Positions 35,499 to 43,367 of a stretch of DNA of 64,000 bases are shown piece by piece. Position numbers and translations under genes: made by a program. This DNA comes from Methylobacterium sp. BTF04 (GTDB lineage: Bacteria > Pseudomonadota > Alphaproteobacteria > Rhizobiales > Beijerinckiaceae). Positions within the stretch are counted from its first letter, which is position 1. Every line of letters begins with the position of its first letter. A model generated the notes under the pieces. That model was given only the letters and a program-made list of their open reading frames with translations. It made no database searches and had not been told where the DNA came from. Location: NCBI RefSeq assembly GCF_010692745.1, contig NZ_JAAHTB010000015.1, forward strand, positions 1-64,000, read 5' to 3'.

Positions 35499-35530
35499 CG
35501 CGGGGGCCGGCGCGACGCCCGGCCCCCGCG
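35499..35530 (-). promoter_or_regulatory. Strong GC hairpin between flagellin and flbT
   Basis: CGCGGGGGCCGG (35499-35510) and its exact complement CCGGCCCCCGCG (35519-35530) flank an eight-base loop. It lies 11 bases after the flagellin stop on the transcribed minus strand. There is no immediate U-run, only a short T-rich stretch further on. It could protect the flagellin mRNA 3' end, partly terminate transcription before flbT, or be part of FlbT-dependent control. Confidence 0.75.
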
Positions 35531-35541
35531 TCGATGGCGGC

Positions 35542-38500
35542 TTAGCGGAGGAGCTGGAGCACGCCCTGCTGCGCCGTGTTGGCCAGCGAGAGGGCGGAGA
35601 TTCCCAGCGACTGGCGCGTGGACAGGGCCTGCGAGTTGGCCGCCTCCTCGTTGAGGTCGGCGTTGGTGAGGTTCGCCGAACCGGTATCCAGGATGTTGAT
35701 GAGCTGCTTCGAGAAATCCTGACGGTTCTGCACGACTGCCAGGTTGGAGCCGAGGCTCGAGGCCTGGGACTTGAGCGTATTGGTCGAGGTGTTGATCTGA
35801 TCGATCAGCTTGTTGATCGAGCTGCTTTCCTGGAAGGTCGACTGTCCGATGGCCGTCAGGCCGAGGTTGGCGGCACTGACGCTGCTTCCCTGGATCGAGA
35901 GGTTCGAGCTGCCCTTTTCGTTGAAGCTGATCTTCAGGTTGTCGCCTGTCAGCAGGTTGACGCCGTTGTACCCGGCGTCGCCGGCAAGCTGGTCGATCTG
36001 GGTGAGGAGGTTGTTGTAGCTCGTCACGAGGTTGTTGCGGCTCGTGGCGCCATCGCCGCCGATCACGGCCGCGTTGGTGCCGGTTGTGAACGGATTGCCG
36101 GTCCCGCTGGCGATGATCGACAGGTTCTCGGCCCCCAGGTCGTTGGTCGTGGAGATCGATATCTTGCCCGTGGTCGCGTCGATGGTCGCCTGAGCGTTGG
36201 CCGATGCGAGGAACGAGTTGAGCTGGGACAGGGTGGACACCTGACCGGCGGCCGAACCGAAGGTCAGCGACGTCGAGGAGACGTTGGCGCCGGTGCCGAC
36301 CTGCACGGTGATCGACTGGCCCTGAAGCGGGCTGCTCGAACCGTTGCCGAGACCGGCGCCGAAGGACGTGGTGGTGAAGCCGAGATTGGCGACCTTCGAC
36401 GTCGCGGTGGCGCCATCGGTCAGGCTCACGGCCGTATTCGTATCGGCCGCCGTGAAGCTGAACTTGTTGCTGGTGGTATCGTAGTTCGCCGTCACGGCGC
36501 CGTTCGTCGCCGCGCCGACCTTCTGGATGAGGGAGGTGATGGTATCGGTGGCGACGAGGTTCACCGACTGGCCGTTGACCGAGAAGTTGTCGCCTGCTTT
36601 GAAGCCGAGGGCGGTCACCAGGGTCGTCGGGCTCGGGTCCAGGGTTCCGGCGATCTTGGTGGCCGACGTCGCGACACCGAGTGTGTTGCCGGCCGAACCC
36701 AGGACACTGAAGGACGAGCCGTCCGAGGCTCCCGACAGAACCAGCTTGTTGCCGCCGCCGGTGATGTTCTTCGAGGCGGTGACGCCCGTAATCGTGCTCT
36801 GGAGGTTGATCGCCTTGATGGCGTCGTCGAGGGAGGCTGAGGCCGGGATCGCGATGGCGGTGTTGTTGATCGTCAGGCTCTGAGAGGCGCCGCCCGCACC
36901 GTTGACTGTGGTGGGCAACGCACCGAAGCCGCTCGCGCCGGGATTCGACGCCGCGACGGTAAAGCTCGTGCCGTCGGGCTTGCCGGTCAGCGCGAGATGG
37001 CCGGTCGAGGGGTCCACCGCCGCTGTGACGCCGGTGGCGACGGTTTGCCCATTGATCGCCGTGGCGGCCGCGGCCGCGTTCGCCCCGGCGGCGATGTTGA
37101 TGGCAGTCCCGTTGATGGTCAGGGTCTGGGGGCCGGAGGGGGTTCCGTTGGTCGTGGTCGTCCCGGCGCCGGATGCGAAGCCGAGGGTGTTGCCGACGCT
37201 CCCGGACACGGTGAAGTTCGTGCCGGTGTTGGCGCCGGTGAGAACGAAGCTGCCGGCGACGGCGGTGGCGGTCACCCCGGTGGCACCGGCACCTGTGTTC
37301 GCGGCGTTGATCGACGCGAGCGCAGCGGTCTGCACGGTGGATGCCGTGGCGCCCGCGGCCCCGCCGCTGATGGTGACGGCGGTGCCGTTGATATTCAGCG
37401 ACTGGCTGGCGGCGGCCGTTCCGCTGAAGGTGGCGGCGGTCGCCGAGAAGCCGAGGGTGTTGCCGGCGCTCCCAGCCACGGTGAAGGCGGCGGTACCGTT
37501 GGTGTTGCCGGTCAGTGTGATGGCGCTACCGGCAGCGGAGGCGGTCACGCCGGTGGTGCCGGTTTGCGCGTTGATCGCCGTGAGCGCGTTGGCGAGCACG
37601 CTCGGCGCCGAGGCGCCCGCGTTACCGCCGCTGATGGTGACGGCGGTGCCGTTGAGGGTCAGCGTCTGTGTCGCGGCAGCCGCCTGACCGTTGGAGTTGG
37701 TGGGCGCCCCTGCGTTGGCGCTGAAGCCGTAGGTGGCGCTGCTGCCGGAGACACTCAACTGATCGCCGTTGCCCGCTCCGGTGAAGTCGATGGCGCCGCC
37801 ATTCACCGTCGCAACGGGCCCGGCGTAGCCGGCGGCGCCGGTGCCGAGCGCCGTATTGATCTTGCCAACTGCGACAGCAATCGAATCGGTGCCAGCGAGT
37901 GTCACGCTGGTGGGTGCCCCGGCCCCGGAAACGATCGATAAGGTTCCGGCGGTCGCCGTGTAGGCCGTGCCGGCTATCGTTCCCGCAACGGCGTTGGTCG
38001 GACCCGTGAAGGCCGTGCCCGTCGTGGCCGCCGCGACGGCGTTGGCCGGCAGGGTGAAGAGATTGCCGGTGACAGTGGCGGCGGTTCCTGTCGGAGTATA
38101 AGCGCCGCCGACCACGCTGGCGGCGATGGACGACGTGGTCGGGGCGGCGGCGAAACCGCTGGATGCGCCATTGGACGCCGCGACCGTGAAGCTCGACCCG
38201 TCGCTCTTGCCGGCGAGGGCGATCTTGGCCGGGTTGGTGGTATCCTGTGACGCGGTCACGCCGGTGGTGCTGGACTGCGCGTTGATGAGGCTGATCGCCT
38301 GGGTCTGGGTGGAACCACCGGCGATGTTGATCTGGACGCCGTTGATGGTGAGCGCCTGGCTCGCTGCCGGGGCGCCATTCGCGGTCGGGGCCGCATTGGC
38401 CGCGAAGCCGAGGGTGTTGCCGGTGGCGCCGGACGCCGTAAAGTTGGATCCATCGGCCTTGCCGGTGAGCACGATCGTGCCCGCGGCGGCGCCCAGGCCT

Positions 38501-39564
38501 GCGGCGGCGCTCACGCCGGTGGCGCCGGCGCCCGTGTTGGCCGCGTTGATGGTCGCGACGGCGCTGGCGAAGACAGTCGCAGCGGAATCACCGACCTTGC
38601 CGCCGCTGATGGTGACGGCGGTGCCGTTGATCGCCAGCGACTGGGTCGCGGCGGCGGCCTGACCGGTGGAGGTGACCGAGGTGCCGGCATTGGTGCCGAA
38701 GCCGGTATTGGCGTCGCTGCCCTGCACGTTCAGCGAGTCGCCGTTGGTGGCGCCGGTAAAGACGATCCTACCCGCGTTCGCACCGGTTCCGGCCGCCGCT
38801 GTGACCGTGGAGCCGGCAGCCGTGAGCGCGGTCTGGATCTTGGTGAGTGCCGTAGCTTGCGTGTCACCGTTGGCGAGGGCGACGCCGATGGAAGCCCCGG
38901 CGCCCGAGGTGATCGTCAGGTTCGCAGCGGCCGTGAGGGTGGTGAAGGTCCCACCGACGGCCGTTCCGGCAACCGCATTGGCCGGCGCGGTGAAGGCCGT
39001 GCCGGACGCGGTCGCAACGGTCGGAACCGTGGGGGTGTAGACGCTGCCGGTGAGCTTGGTCGGCGAGGCGGTGGGAACGTAGTCGATGCTGCCGGTCACG
39101 GCGGCGGGCACGGCTGCCGTCGGCGGGGTGGAGCCGGTCAGGGTGCCGATGGCATTGGCCGACGTCGCAACGGTCGGACCAGTCGACAGCAGGTTGGTGG
39201 CGGTGGCACCCGACAGCGCGGTGGAGACCGAGGACGCCTTGGCCGTGAAGGCGTTCGCCGAGGCCAGAGCCTGCTGGGCGGTCGATTTGAGCTGATTGGT
39301 CAGGCTCTGAAGCTTCGTCAGGCCAGTATTCGCGGCCTGGATGGTCTGAATGCCGTTGCCGATGCCGTCGAGCAGCGAGGACAAGCCGGAAGACCGGCTC
39401 GACAGGGCACTCGCCGTGAAGAAGTTGGTCGGGTTGTCGAGGGCCGTGCTCACCTTCTTGCCAGTGGCGAGGCGGTTCTGGGTGGTCGCCACCAAGTCGG
39501 CGGTTCCCTGCAGCGACAGCAGGTTCTGGCGGGTGGCAGCGGTGAGGGTGACGCCTGACGACAT
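35542..39564 (-). CDS. Giant flagellin with repeated central domain
   Basis: Filament subunit exported through the flagellar type III apparatus. At 1340 residues it is three to five times a normal flagellin. The conserved D0/D1 ends are intact: residues 1-105 (SGVTLTAATRQNLLSLQGTA, NRLATGKKVSTALDNP) and about 1175-1340 (RNNLVTSYNNLLTQIDQLAG, ending TAQQGVLQLLR). The middle, about 175-970, is Ala/Gly/Thr/Ser/Asn-rich and made of repeated flagellin-hook-IN-like modules; I see no Cys or Trp. Start ATG 39564 follows AGGATCACACC; a longer frame from 39612 is rejected because flagellins start at MSSG/MASS. No frameshift is seen over 4 kb, so the gene is under selection. flbT lies downstream. Confidence 0.92.
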   Translation of the reverse strand: MSSGVTLTAATRQNLLSLQGTADLVATTQNRLATGKKVSTALDNPTNFFTASALSSRSSGLSSLLDGIGNGIQTIQAANTGLTKLQSLTNQLKSTAQQALASANAFTAKASSVSTALSGATATNLLSTGPTVATSANAIGTLTGSTPPTAAVPAAVTGSIDYVPTASPTKLTGSVYTPTVPTVATASGTAFTAPANAVAGTAVGGTFTTLTAAANLTITSGAGASIGVALANGDTQATALTKIQTALTAAGSTVTAAAGTGANAGRIVFTGATNGDSLNVQGSDANTGFGTNAGTSVTSTGQAAAATQSLAINGTAVTISGGKVGDSAATVFASAVATINAANTGAGATGVSAAAGLGAAAGTIVLTGKADGSNFTASGATGNTLGFAANAAPTANGAPAASQALTINGVQINIAGGSTQTQAISLINAQSSTTGVTASQDTTNPAKIALAGKSDGSSFTVAASNGASSGFAAAPTTSSIAASVVGGAYTPTGTAATVTGNLFTLPANAVAAATTGTAFTGPTNAVAGTIAGTAYTATAGTLSIVSGAGAPTSVTLAGTDSIAVAVGKINTALGTGAAGYAGPVATVNGGAIDFTGAGNGDQLSVSGSSATYGFSANAGAPTNSNGQAAAATQTLTLNGTAVTISGGNAGASAPSVLANALTAINAQTGTTGVTASAAGSAITLTGNTNGTAAFTVAGSAGNTLGFSATAATFSGTAAASQSLNINGTAVTISGGAAGATASTVQTAALASINAANTGAGATGVTATAVAGSFVLTGANTGTNFTVSGSVGNTLGFASGAGTTTTNGTPSGPQTLTINGTAINIAAGANAAAAATAINGQTVATGVTAAVDPSTGHLALTGKPDGTSFTVAASNPGASGFGALPTTVNGAGGASQSLTINNTAIAIPASASLDDAIKAINLQSTITGVTASKNITGGGNKLVLSGASDGSSFSVLGSAGNTLGVATSATKIAGTLDPSPTTLVTALGFKAGDNFSVNGQSVNLVATDTITSLIQKVGAATNGAVTANYDTTSNKFSFTAADTNTAVSLTDGATATSKVANLGFTTTSFGAGLGNGSSSPLQGQSITVQVGTGANVSSTSLTFGSAAGQVSTLSQLNSFLASANAQATIDATTGKISISTTNDLGAENLSIIASGTGNPFTTGTNAAVIGGDGATSRNNLVTSYNNLLTQIDQLAGDAGYNGVNLLTGDNLKISFNEKGSSNLSIQGSSVSAANLGLTAIGQSTFQESSSINKLIDQINTSTNTLKSQASSLGSNLAVVQNRQDFSKQLINILDTGSANLTNADLNEEAANSQALSTRQSLGISALSLANTAQQGVLQLLR
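36655..39036 (-). repeat. Internal module repeats in giant flagellin
   Basis: Within residues about 177-970, the motif Q-[ST/A]-L-x-[IL]-N-G-T-A-[VI]-x-I recurs at residues 308, 403, 633, 721, 813 and 895, with a degenerate copy near 994. Typical copies are QSLAINGTAVTISGG, QTLTLNGTAVTISGG and QTLTINGTAINIAAG. Unit spacing is mostly 82-95 residues. A longer block starting near TPT...GTAFTAPANAVAGT (177-300) recurs at 490-628, each time ending in GQAAAATQ before a run of modules. The order is block, two modules, block, four modules, which suggests a larger duplication on top of module expansion. Confidence 0.85.
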
Positions 39565-39909
39565 GGTGTGATCCTGTTGATCTCGATTTCGCCTGAGTTG
39601 GCGATGGATCAAACAGGCTCCGGGAGGGTTATTCAGACCCTAATACAAATCCCGTCCGACGATATTTGAAGTGACGCTTCGTCTCATATAGGTCGCTTAG
39701 TGTATCAAATACTTTTATAGTGATAAAACGTCTCATTTAAGATGCCTTTTGTCTCATAATGATAGCTTCGAAGCCGGACCTGAGTTTGCCCGCGATGGCG
39801 CGACGCTGCATTTCTGCGGCGCCCCAACGGGACCGACAGAACCAACGGATCTCCCCAATCGCCGATGGGGACCCCGCCGGAGAAGCGGACCTCATCGAGA
39901 CGGTGCGCG
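39565..39909. other. Divergent region between flagellin and AraC-type gene
   Basis: AT-rich, holding the flagellin leader and promoter on the minus strand and the AraC-type gene's promoter on the plus strand. It contains three GTCTCAT copies, listed separately. No additional gene is supported. I cannot place a sigma-28 or sigma-54 promoter with confidence. Confidence 0.45.
39681..39757. promoter_or_regulatory. Three GTCTCAT direct repeats, possible operator
   Basis: GTCTCAT occurs at 39681-39687, 39730-39736 and 39751-39757, each followed by A/T bases. The last two are 21 bp apart, two helical turns. They lie between the divergent flagellin and AraC-type genes. Direct repeats at helical spacing fit AraC-family binding, but this is inference. 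Confidence 0.4.
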
Positions 39910-40911
39910 ATGTCAGCGATTCCCTGCGATCGGTTCGTGCCGCCCTCAGACCCCGCCCTGCATGGACGCTCCTGGTGCGAGCACCTCGCCCCGGTCTTCG
40001 AGGCGCAGATCGCCCGCGACGCGGATCTGTCCGCGGCCATCACGCTGACGAGCTACAATTTCGGGGAGGTCATTCTCGGGACGGTAGCGGCGCCGGCCCA
40101 GCGCCTGGAGCGCAGCGCGCGGATGATCGCGCGTCAGGGCATCGACCACATCTTCATTCAGTTCTACCGCTCCGGCCGGAGTGAGGTGACGGTCGGCCGA
40201 CGCGCCGGACAGGTGCAACCCTCACAGATCGTCGTCTTCGATCTCGCGCAGCCGCTGGTCAGCGAGGCCGGCCCGGTCTCGGCCACCACCATCATGCTGC
40301 CGCGCAAGCTCCTCTCCGACAGGGTCGGCGACATCGGGGACCTTCATGGACAAGCCCTGGATTACGGCTCGGATGCCATGCGAACGCTGTGTCACACATA
40401 CTTGGCGGGTCTCGCGGACAGCGCCGCGCAGATCGAACCGCACCAAGCCCGCCATCTCTCCGGCGCCGCCGCGGCCCTCGTCGCCGCCTGCTTCCAGCCC
40501 GATGCGCCCAGGACGCGCGCGGCGGACCAGCTCCTCGGCATCGCCATCCGCCACTACATCGAGGAAGAACTGGCCTCGGAATCCCTAGACGTCGATGCCG
40601 TCATCGCCCGATTCAAGATCTCGCGGGCGACCCTGTACCGCCTGTTCGAGGCGGTGGGCGGTGTCGCGGGCTACATCCGCGAGCGCCGGCTGCTCCGGGC
40701 CATGCGGCTGCTCAGCGCCGAAGGCGCCCGGCCACGCGTCTCGGCAGTCGCCTATGCCACCGGCTTCTCCGACGAGAAGACCTTCAGTCGCGCCTTCAAC
40801 CGGCGGTTCGGACTCCTGCCGAGGGACGCCGCCAGCGGTCATGCCACCGTGCCGGCCGTCACCGGGACCGGGTCGACCCTGCTCGCCTGGATGAGGAGTC
40901 TCGCGGCCTGA
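39910..40911 (+). CDS. AraC-family transcriptional regulator (paralogue A)
   Basis: A 333-residue regulator. The N-terminal sensor region (residues 25-190) contains SYNFGEVILGTVAAPAQRLE and ARMIARQGIDHIFIQFYRSG, the AraC-binding-like type 2 domain. The C-terminal double helix-turn-helix includes VIARFKISRATLYRLFEAVG and VAYATGFSDEKTFSRAFNRR. It is clearly homologous along its length to the convergent gene at 40960, including the last residues (LLAWMRSLAA and LLSWMRDLAA). ATG 39910 is chosen over 39865 because it aligns with the paralogue's start. It is divergent from the giant flagellin, so it may influence flagellin transcription. Confidence 0.9.
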   Translation: MSAIPCDRFVPPSDPALHGRSWCEHLAPVFEAQIARDADLSAAITLTSYNFGEVILGTVAAPAQRLERSARMIARQGIDHIFIQFYRSGRSEVTVGRRAGQVQPSQIVVFDLAQPLVSEAGPVSATTIMLPRKLLSDRVGDIGDLHGQALDYGSDAMRTLCHTYLAGLADSAAQIEPHQARHLSGAAAALVAACFQPDAPRTRAADQLLGIAIRHYIEEELASESLDVDAVIARFKISRATLYRLFEAVGGVAGYIRERRLLRAMRLLSAEGARPRVSAVAYATGFSDEKTFSRAFNRRFGLLPRDAASGHATVPAVTGTGSTLLAWMRSLAA

Positions 40912-40959
40912 TCCCCCGCGGCCGCTCGGCGCGTTCCTTACGGCGAGGCGCCACCGGCC

Positions 40960-41964
40960 TCAAGCGGCCAGATCCCTCATCCAGGACAGTAGAATTGCCG
41001 CGTCGTCGCTGCCCGTCCAAGGAAACACCTCCGGAACCGCGGTGTCCCGCGGCAGGCAGCCGAAGCGGCGCTTGAACGCGCGGCTGAAGCTCTTCTCGTC
41101 GGAGAAACCGGTGGTATAGGCCACCGCGGAGACGCGCATGCGACCATGGCCATCGGCCTGGGTGAGCAGCCGTCTCGCCCAGAGCAGCCGGCGCTCACGG
41201 ATGTAGCCGGCGACGCCGCCCTCCGCCTCGAACAGGCGGTACAGGGTCGCCCGCGAGAGGCCGAATTCCGCGACGATCGCCTCGACGGTGAGGTGGAAGG
41301 AACCGAGTTCCCTGCGAATGAACTGGCGCACCGCGACATTCGTCTGAAGGTCGATGGGCCGCCGCAGGGCCGCCGCAGCCGGGAAACAGGCGCCGCACAT
41401 CTTGGATGTGGCCGCGGCGAGCGCCGGCAGCTGATGCGACCCCAGCTGTCCGGCGCAGGCGATGAGACCGCGCAGGTAGGTATGGAGCAGGTCCGGTGCC
41501 GGATCCTCGCCAGAGTCGAGGATCTGTCCGTGCAGGGCCTCGACCACGCCGATGCTGTCTGAGATCAGGGCCCGCGGAAGCACCACGGCGATGGCCGAGC
41601 GGATGGAGACGTCGATGAGGACCGGTTGCGCCATGTCGATGATCGCGACTTTGCGAGTGCGGGCCTCTCCCGGACGCCAACCCGTTTCACCTTTGCCACC
41701 GTCGCTTTCGTAGAACAGGAGCAGGACGTGATCGATGCCCTGGCGGGCGACCATGCGCGCCGGCCGCTCGAGCCTGTGAGCCGGAGCGTAGACCTCCCAG
41801 ACAAGGATCTGCCCGAAGTTGTAGGCCTTCATGGCATAGGGATTCGCTGGCACCGGCGGTGCAATACCGACTTGGAAAAAAGGTTCCAGATAGTCGCACC
41901 AAGTCTGGAAGCGACTTGCCGGATCGAGTGGGGCCTCGAACATAAGGGTCGACGCGGACGCCAC
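40960..41964 (-). CDS. AraC-family transcriptional regulator (paralogue B)
   Basis: A 334-residue protein parallel in layout to paralogue A. The sensor region has AYNFGQILVWEVYAPAHRLE and ARMVARQGIDHVLLLFYESD; the DNA-binding region has IVAEFGLSRATLYRLFEAEG and VAYTTGFSDEKSFSRAFKRR. The two genes meet tail to tail 48 bases apart. This one starts at ATG 41964 next to an AT-rich promoter zone (41965-42246). It is divergent from the winged-helix-like gene at 42247, a possible target. The sensor halves differ more than the DNA-binding halves, which suggests related sites but different signals. Confidence 0.9.
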   Translation of the reverse strand: MASASTLMFEAPLDPASRFQTWCDYLEPFFQVGIAPPVPANPYAMKAYNFGQILVWEVYAPAHRLERPARMVARQGIDHVLLLFYESDGGKGETGWRPGEARTRKVAIIDMAQPVLIDVSIRSAIAVVLPRALISDSIGVVEALHGQILDSGEDPAPDLLHTYLRGLIACAGQLGSHQLPALAAATSKMCGACFPAAAALRRPIDLQTNVAVRQFIRRELGSFHLTVEAIVAEFGLSRATLYRLFEAEGGVAGYIRERRLLWARRLLTQADGHGRMRVSAVAYTTGFSDEKSFSRAFKRRFGCLPRDTAVPEVFPWTGSDDAAILLSWMRDLAA

Positions 41965-42214
41965 GACGCTTTTCTTTCTCCGTTATAGTTCACTACAATG
42001 CCGATAGGCCCCGAATGGGCGCGCACCCATATCTATTCTTATCGATCCAGCAAAGTTTTTTCAGTATCGATTCGATGTTTTATTTTTCTGGATTTAATGG
42101 TGAGTTAGGGATTACGCATGTGGCGGGAAATTGCCAACCGGCCGCACTGATTAAATTTCGCGACGATTGATACCGGTCCTACCTAGGCGGCCCTGATACA
42201 AACGCAGATCCGTG

Positions 42215-42228
42215 TGGCCTTCGGGCCA
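42215..42228 (+). promoter_or_regulatory. UUCG-loop hairpin in leader of winged-helix-like gene
   Basis: TGGCC-TTCG-GGCCA (42215-42228) is a perfect stem with the stable C(UUCG)G tetraloop, extended by GTG/CAC flanks. It ends 18 bases before the start codon at 42247. If it is in the leader RNA it could stabilise the message or restrict ribosome access. Confidence 0.4.
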
Positions 42229-42246
42229 TCACACAGATTGAGACCG

Positions 42247-43260
42247 ATGTCAGACTTCGATATCCCCGATCATCTGGCTTTTATTAAATACAAAACCGCG
42301 TCTGAGATCCTGTCCCATTCCAAATTCGAAGAAGCCCGCGAAGTCTACATCGCGAGAACCGCGCGGGTTTACGCGACGGATGTCTTTCCGACCAGAATGA
42401 GCGTCGATGCCGGTCGTGTGCTCATCTTCGGTGCCATTATCTGCCTTCACGCCCGGCACGATCCGAGCGACCGCGAGACTTGGCCGACGCTGAAGCTTTT
42501 GAAGACGGTGCTCGTGCCGTTCGGTCTCAACAGCCCACGCCTCGTCGACGACGTGGTGGGCCGATTGGTGCAGACGGGCTATCTCGAACTGCCGCAGATC
42601 GCGGCGGACCGGCGGCTCCGGTCTCTCCAGCCCACCGAGAAACTCCTGGCCTGGGACCGTGAATGGATCGCGGCCTATCATGCACCGCTGGATGTGCTGT
42701 ATCCCGACCCGGGCTACGCGGGTCCGCGCCTGCGCGATGAAGCGTTTCAGGCGGTGCAGCGCCGCGCAGCGATCGCCATCTTCCCTATCTCCGCCAGGAT
42801 ACTCTCGAAGAATCCGGAGATGCGGTTTTTCCTGACCATGGCTTCGGGGAACGACATCATGCTCGCGCTGTTCGGCATGGGCGCCGGTCAACCGGACAGC
42901 CGCATACGCTCGTCCAGCTTCGCCGTGATCGGCCAGCGTTTCGGACTGTCCCGTTCCCATGTCCGCAACGTGGTGAGGGCAGCGGAGGAGCGCGGGTTCG
43001 CAGCCCGCACCGGACCGCGCGGCCAATACGTCCAGCTGACGCCAAAATGGCGCGCAGCCTTCGATCGGTTCATTGCCGAAACCTTGTCGTCGAGCGACCT
43101 GACCTACCGGATGGCGCTGCGGAGTCTTAGTGACAGAACGTGGCAATCCAATCGCAGCGCGAGCCCTGCTGGGCTCGATCTTGCCGAAGACGCGCGCAAC
43201 GAGAATCGGATAGCGCTCCAGGGGAGTGCGGAAGGCCGGGAGGTTCTTGCGGTGGGGTAA
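42247..43260 (+). CDS. Winged-helix-like DNA-binding protein, unknown family
   Basis: A 337-residue soluble protein starting MSDFDIPDHLAFIKYKTASE; TTGAGACC precedes the ATG. Two regions look like helix-turn-helix domains. One is near residues 55-125 (WPTLKLLKTVLVPFGLNSPR, VDDVVGRLVQTGYLELPQI) and resembles a MarR/GntR-like wing arrangement. The other is near residues 225-275 (FAVIGQRFGLSRSHVRNVVR, AAEERGFAARTGPRGQYVQL), a fairly typical winged helix. I cannot assign a named family or target. It stands between an AraC paralogue (divergent) and a chemoreceptor (convergent). Confidence 0.7.
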   Translation: MSDFDIPDHLAFIKYKTASEILSHSKFEEAREVYIARTARVYATDVFPTRMSVDAGRVLIFGAIICLHARHDPSDRETWPTLKLLKTVLVPFGLNSPRLVDDVVGRLVQTGYLELPQIAADRRLRSLQPTEKLLAWDREWIAAYHAPLDVLYPDPGYAGPRLRDEAFQAVQRRAAIAIFPISARILSKNPEMRFFLTMASGNDIMLALFGMGAGQPDSRIRSSSFAVIGQRFGLSRSHVRNVVRAAEERGFAARTGPRGQYVQLTPKWRAAFDRFIAETLSSSDLTYRMALRSLSDRTWQSNRSASPAGLDLAEDARNENRIALQGSAEGREVLAVG

Positions 43261-43367
43261 CGGCCGAATATGGGCCCAGCTTGTCCTCGGCGCGATGCGC
43301 GAAAGCGAACGGACCACGGCGAGGCCCGGGGTCGCGAGCATCACCGCGATGCGCGCCGGCCCTTGCT

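Noticed and set aside
35419-36840. Long plus-strand frame opposite the flagellin's 3' part and flbT
   Set aside because: Gly/Arg/Val-rich complement of flagellin repeats; spans the intergenic hairpin and has no domain.
36655-39036. CRISPR-like periodicity in the flagellin region
   Set aside because: The periodicity is at protein-module level, units are about 250-290 bases and diverged, with no short identical repeats and unique spacers. No CRISPR array is seen anywhere in the window.
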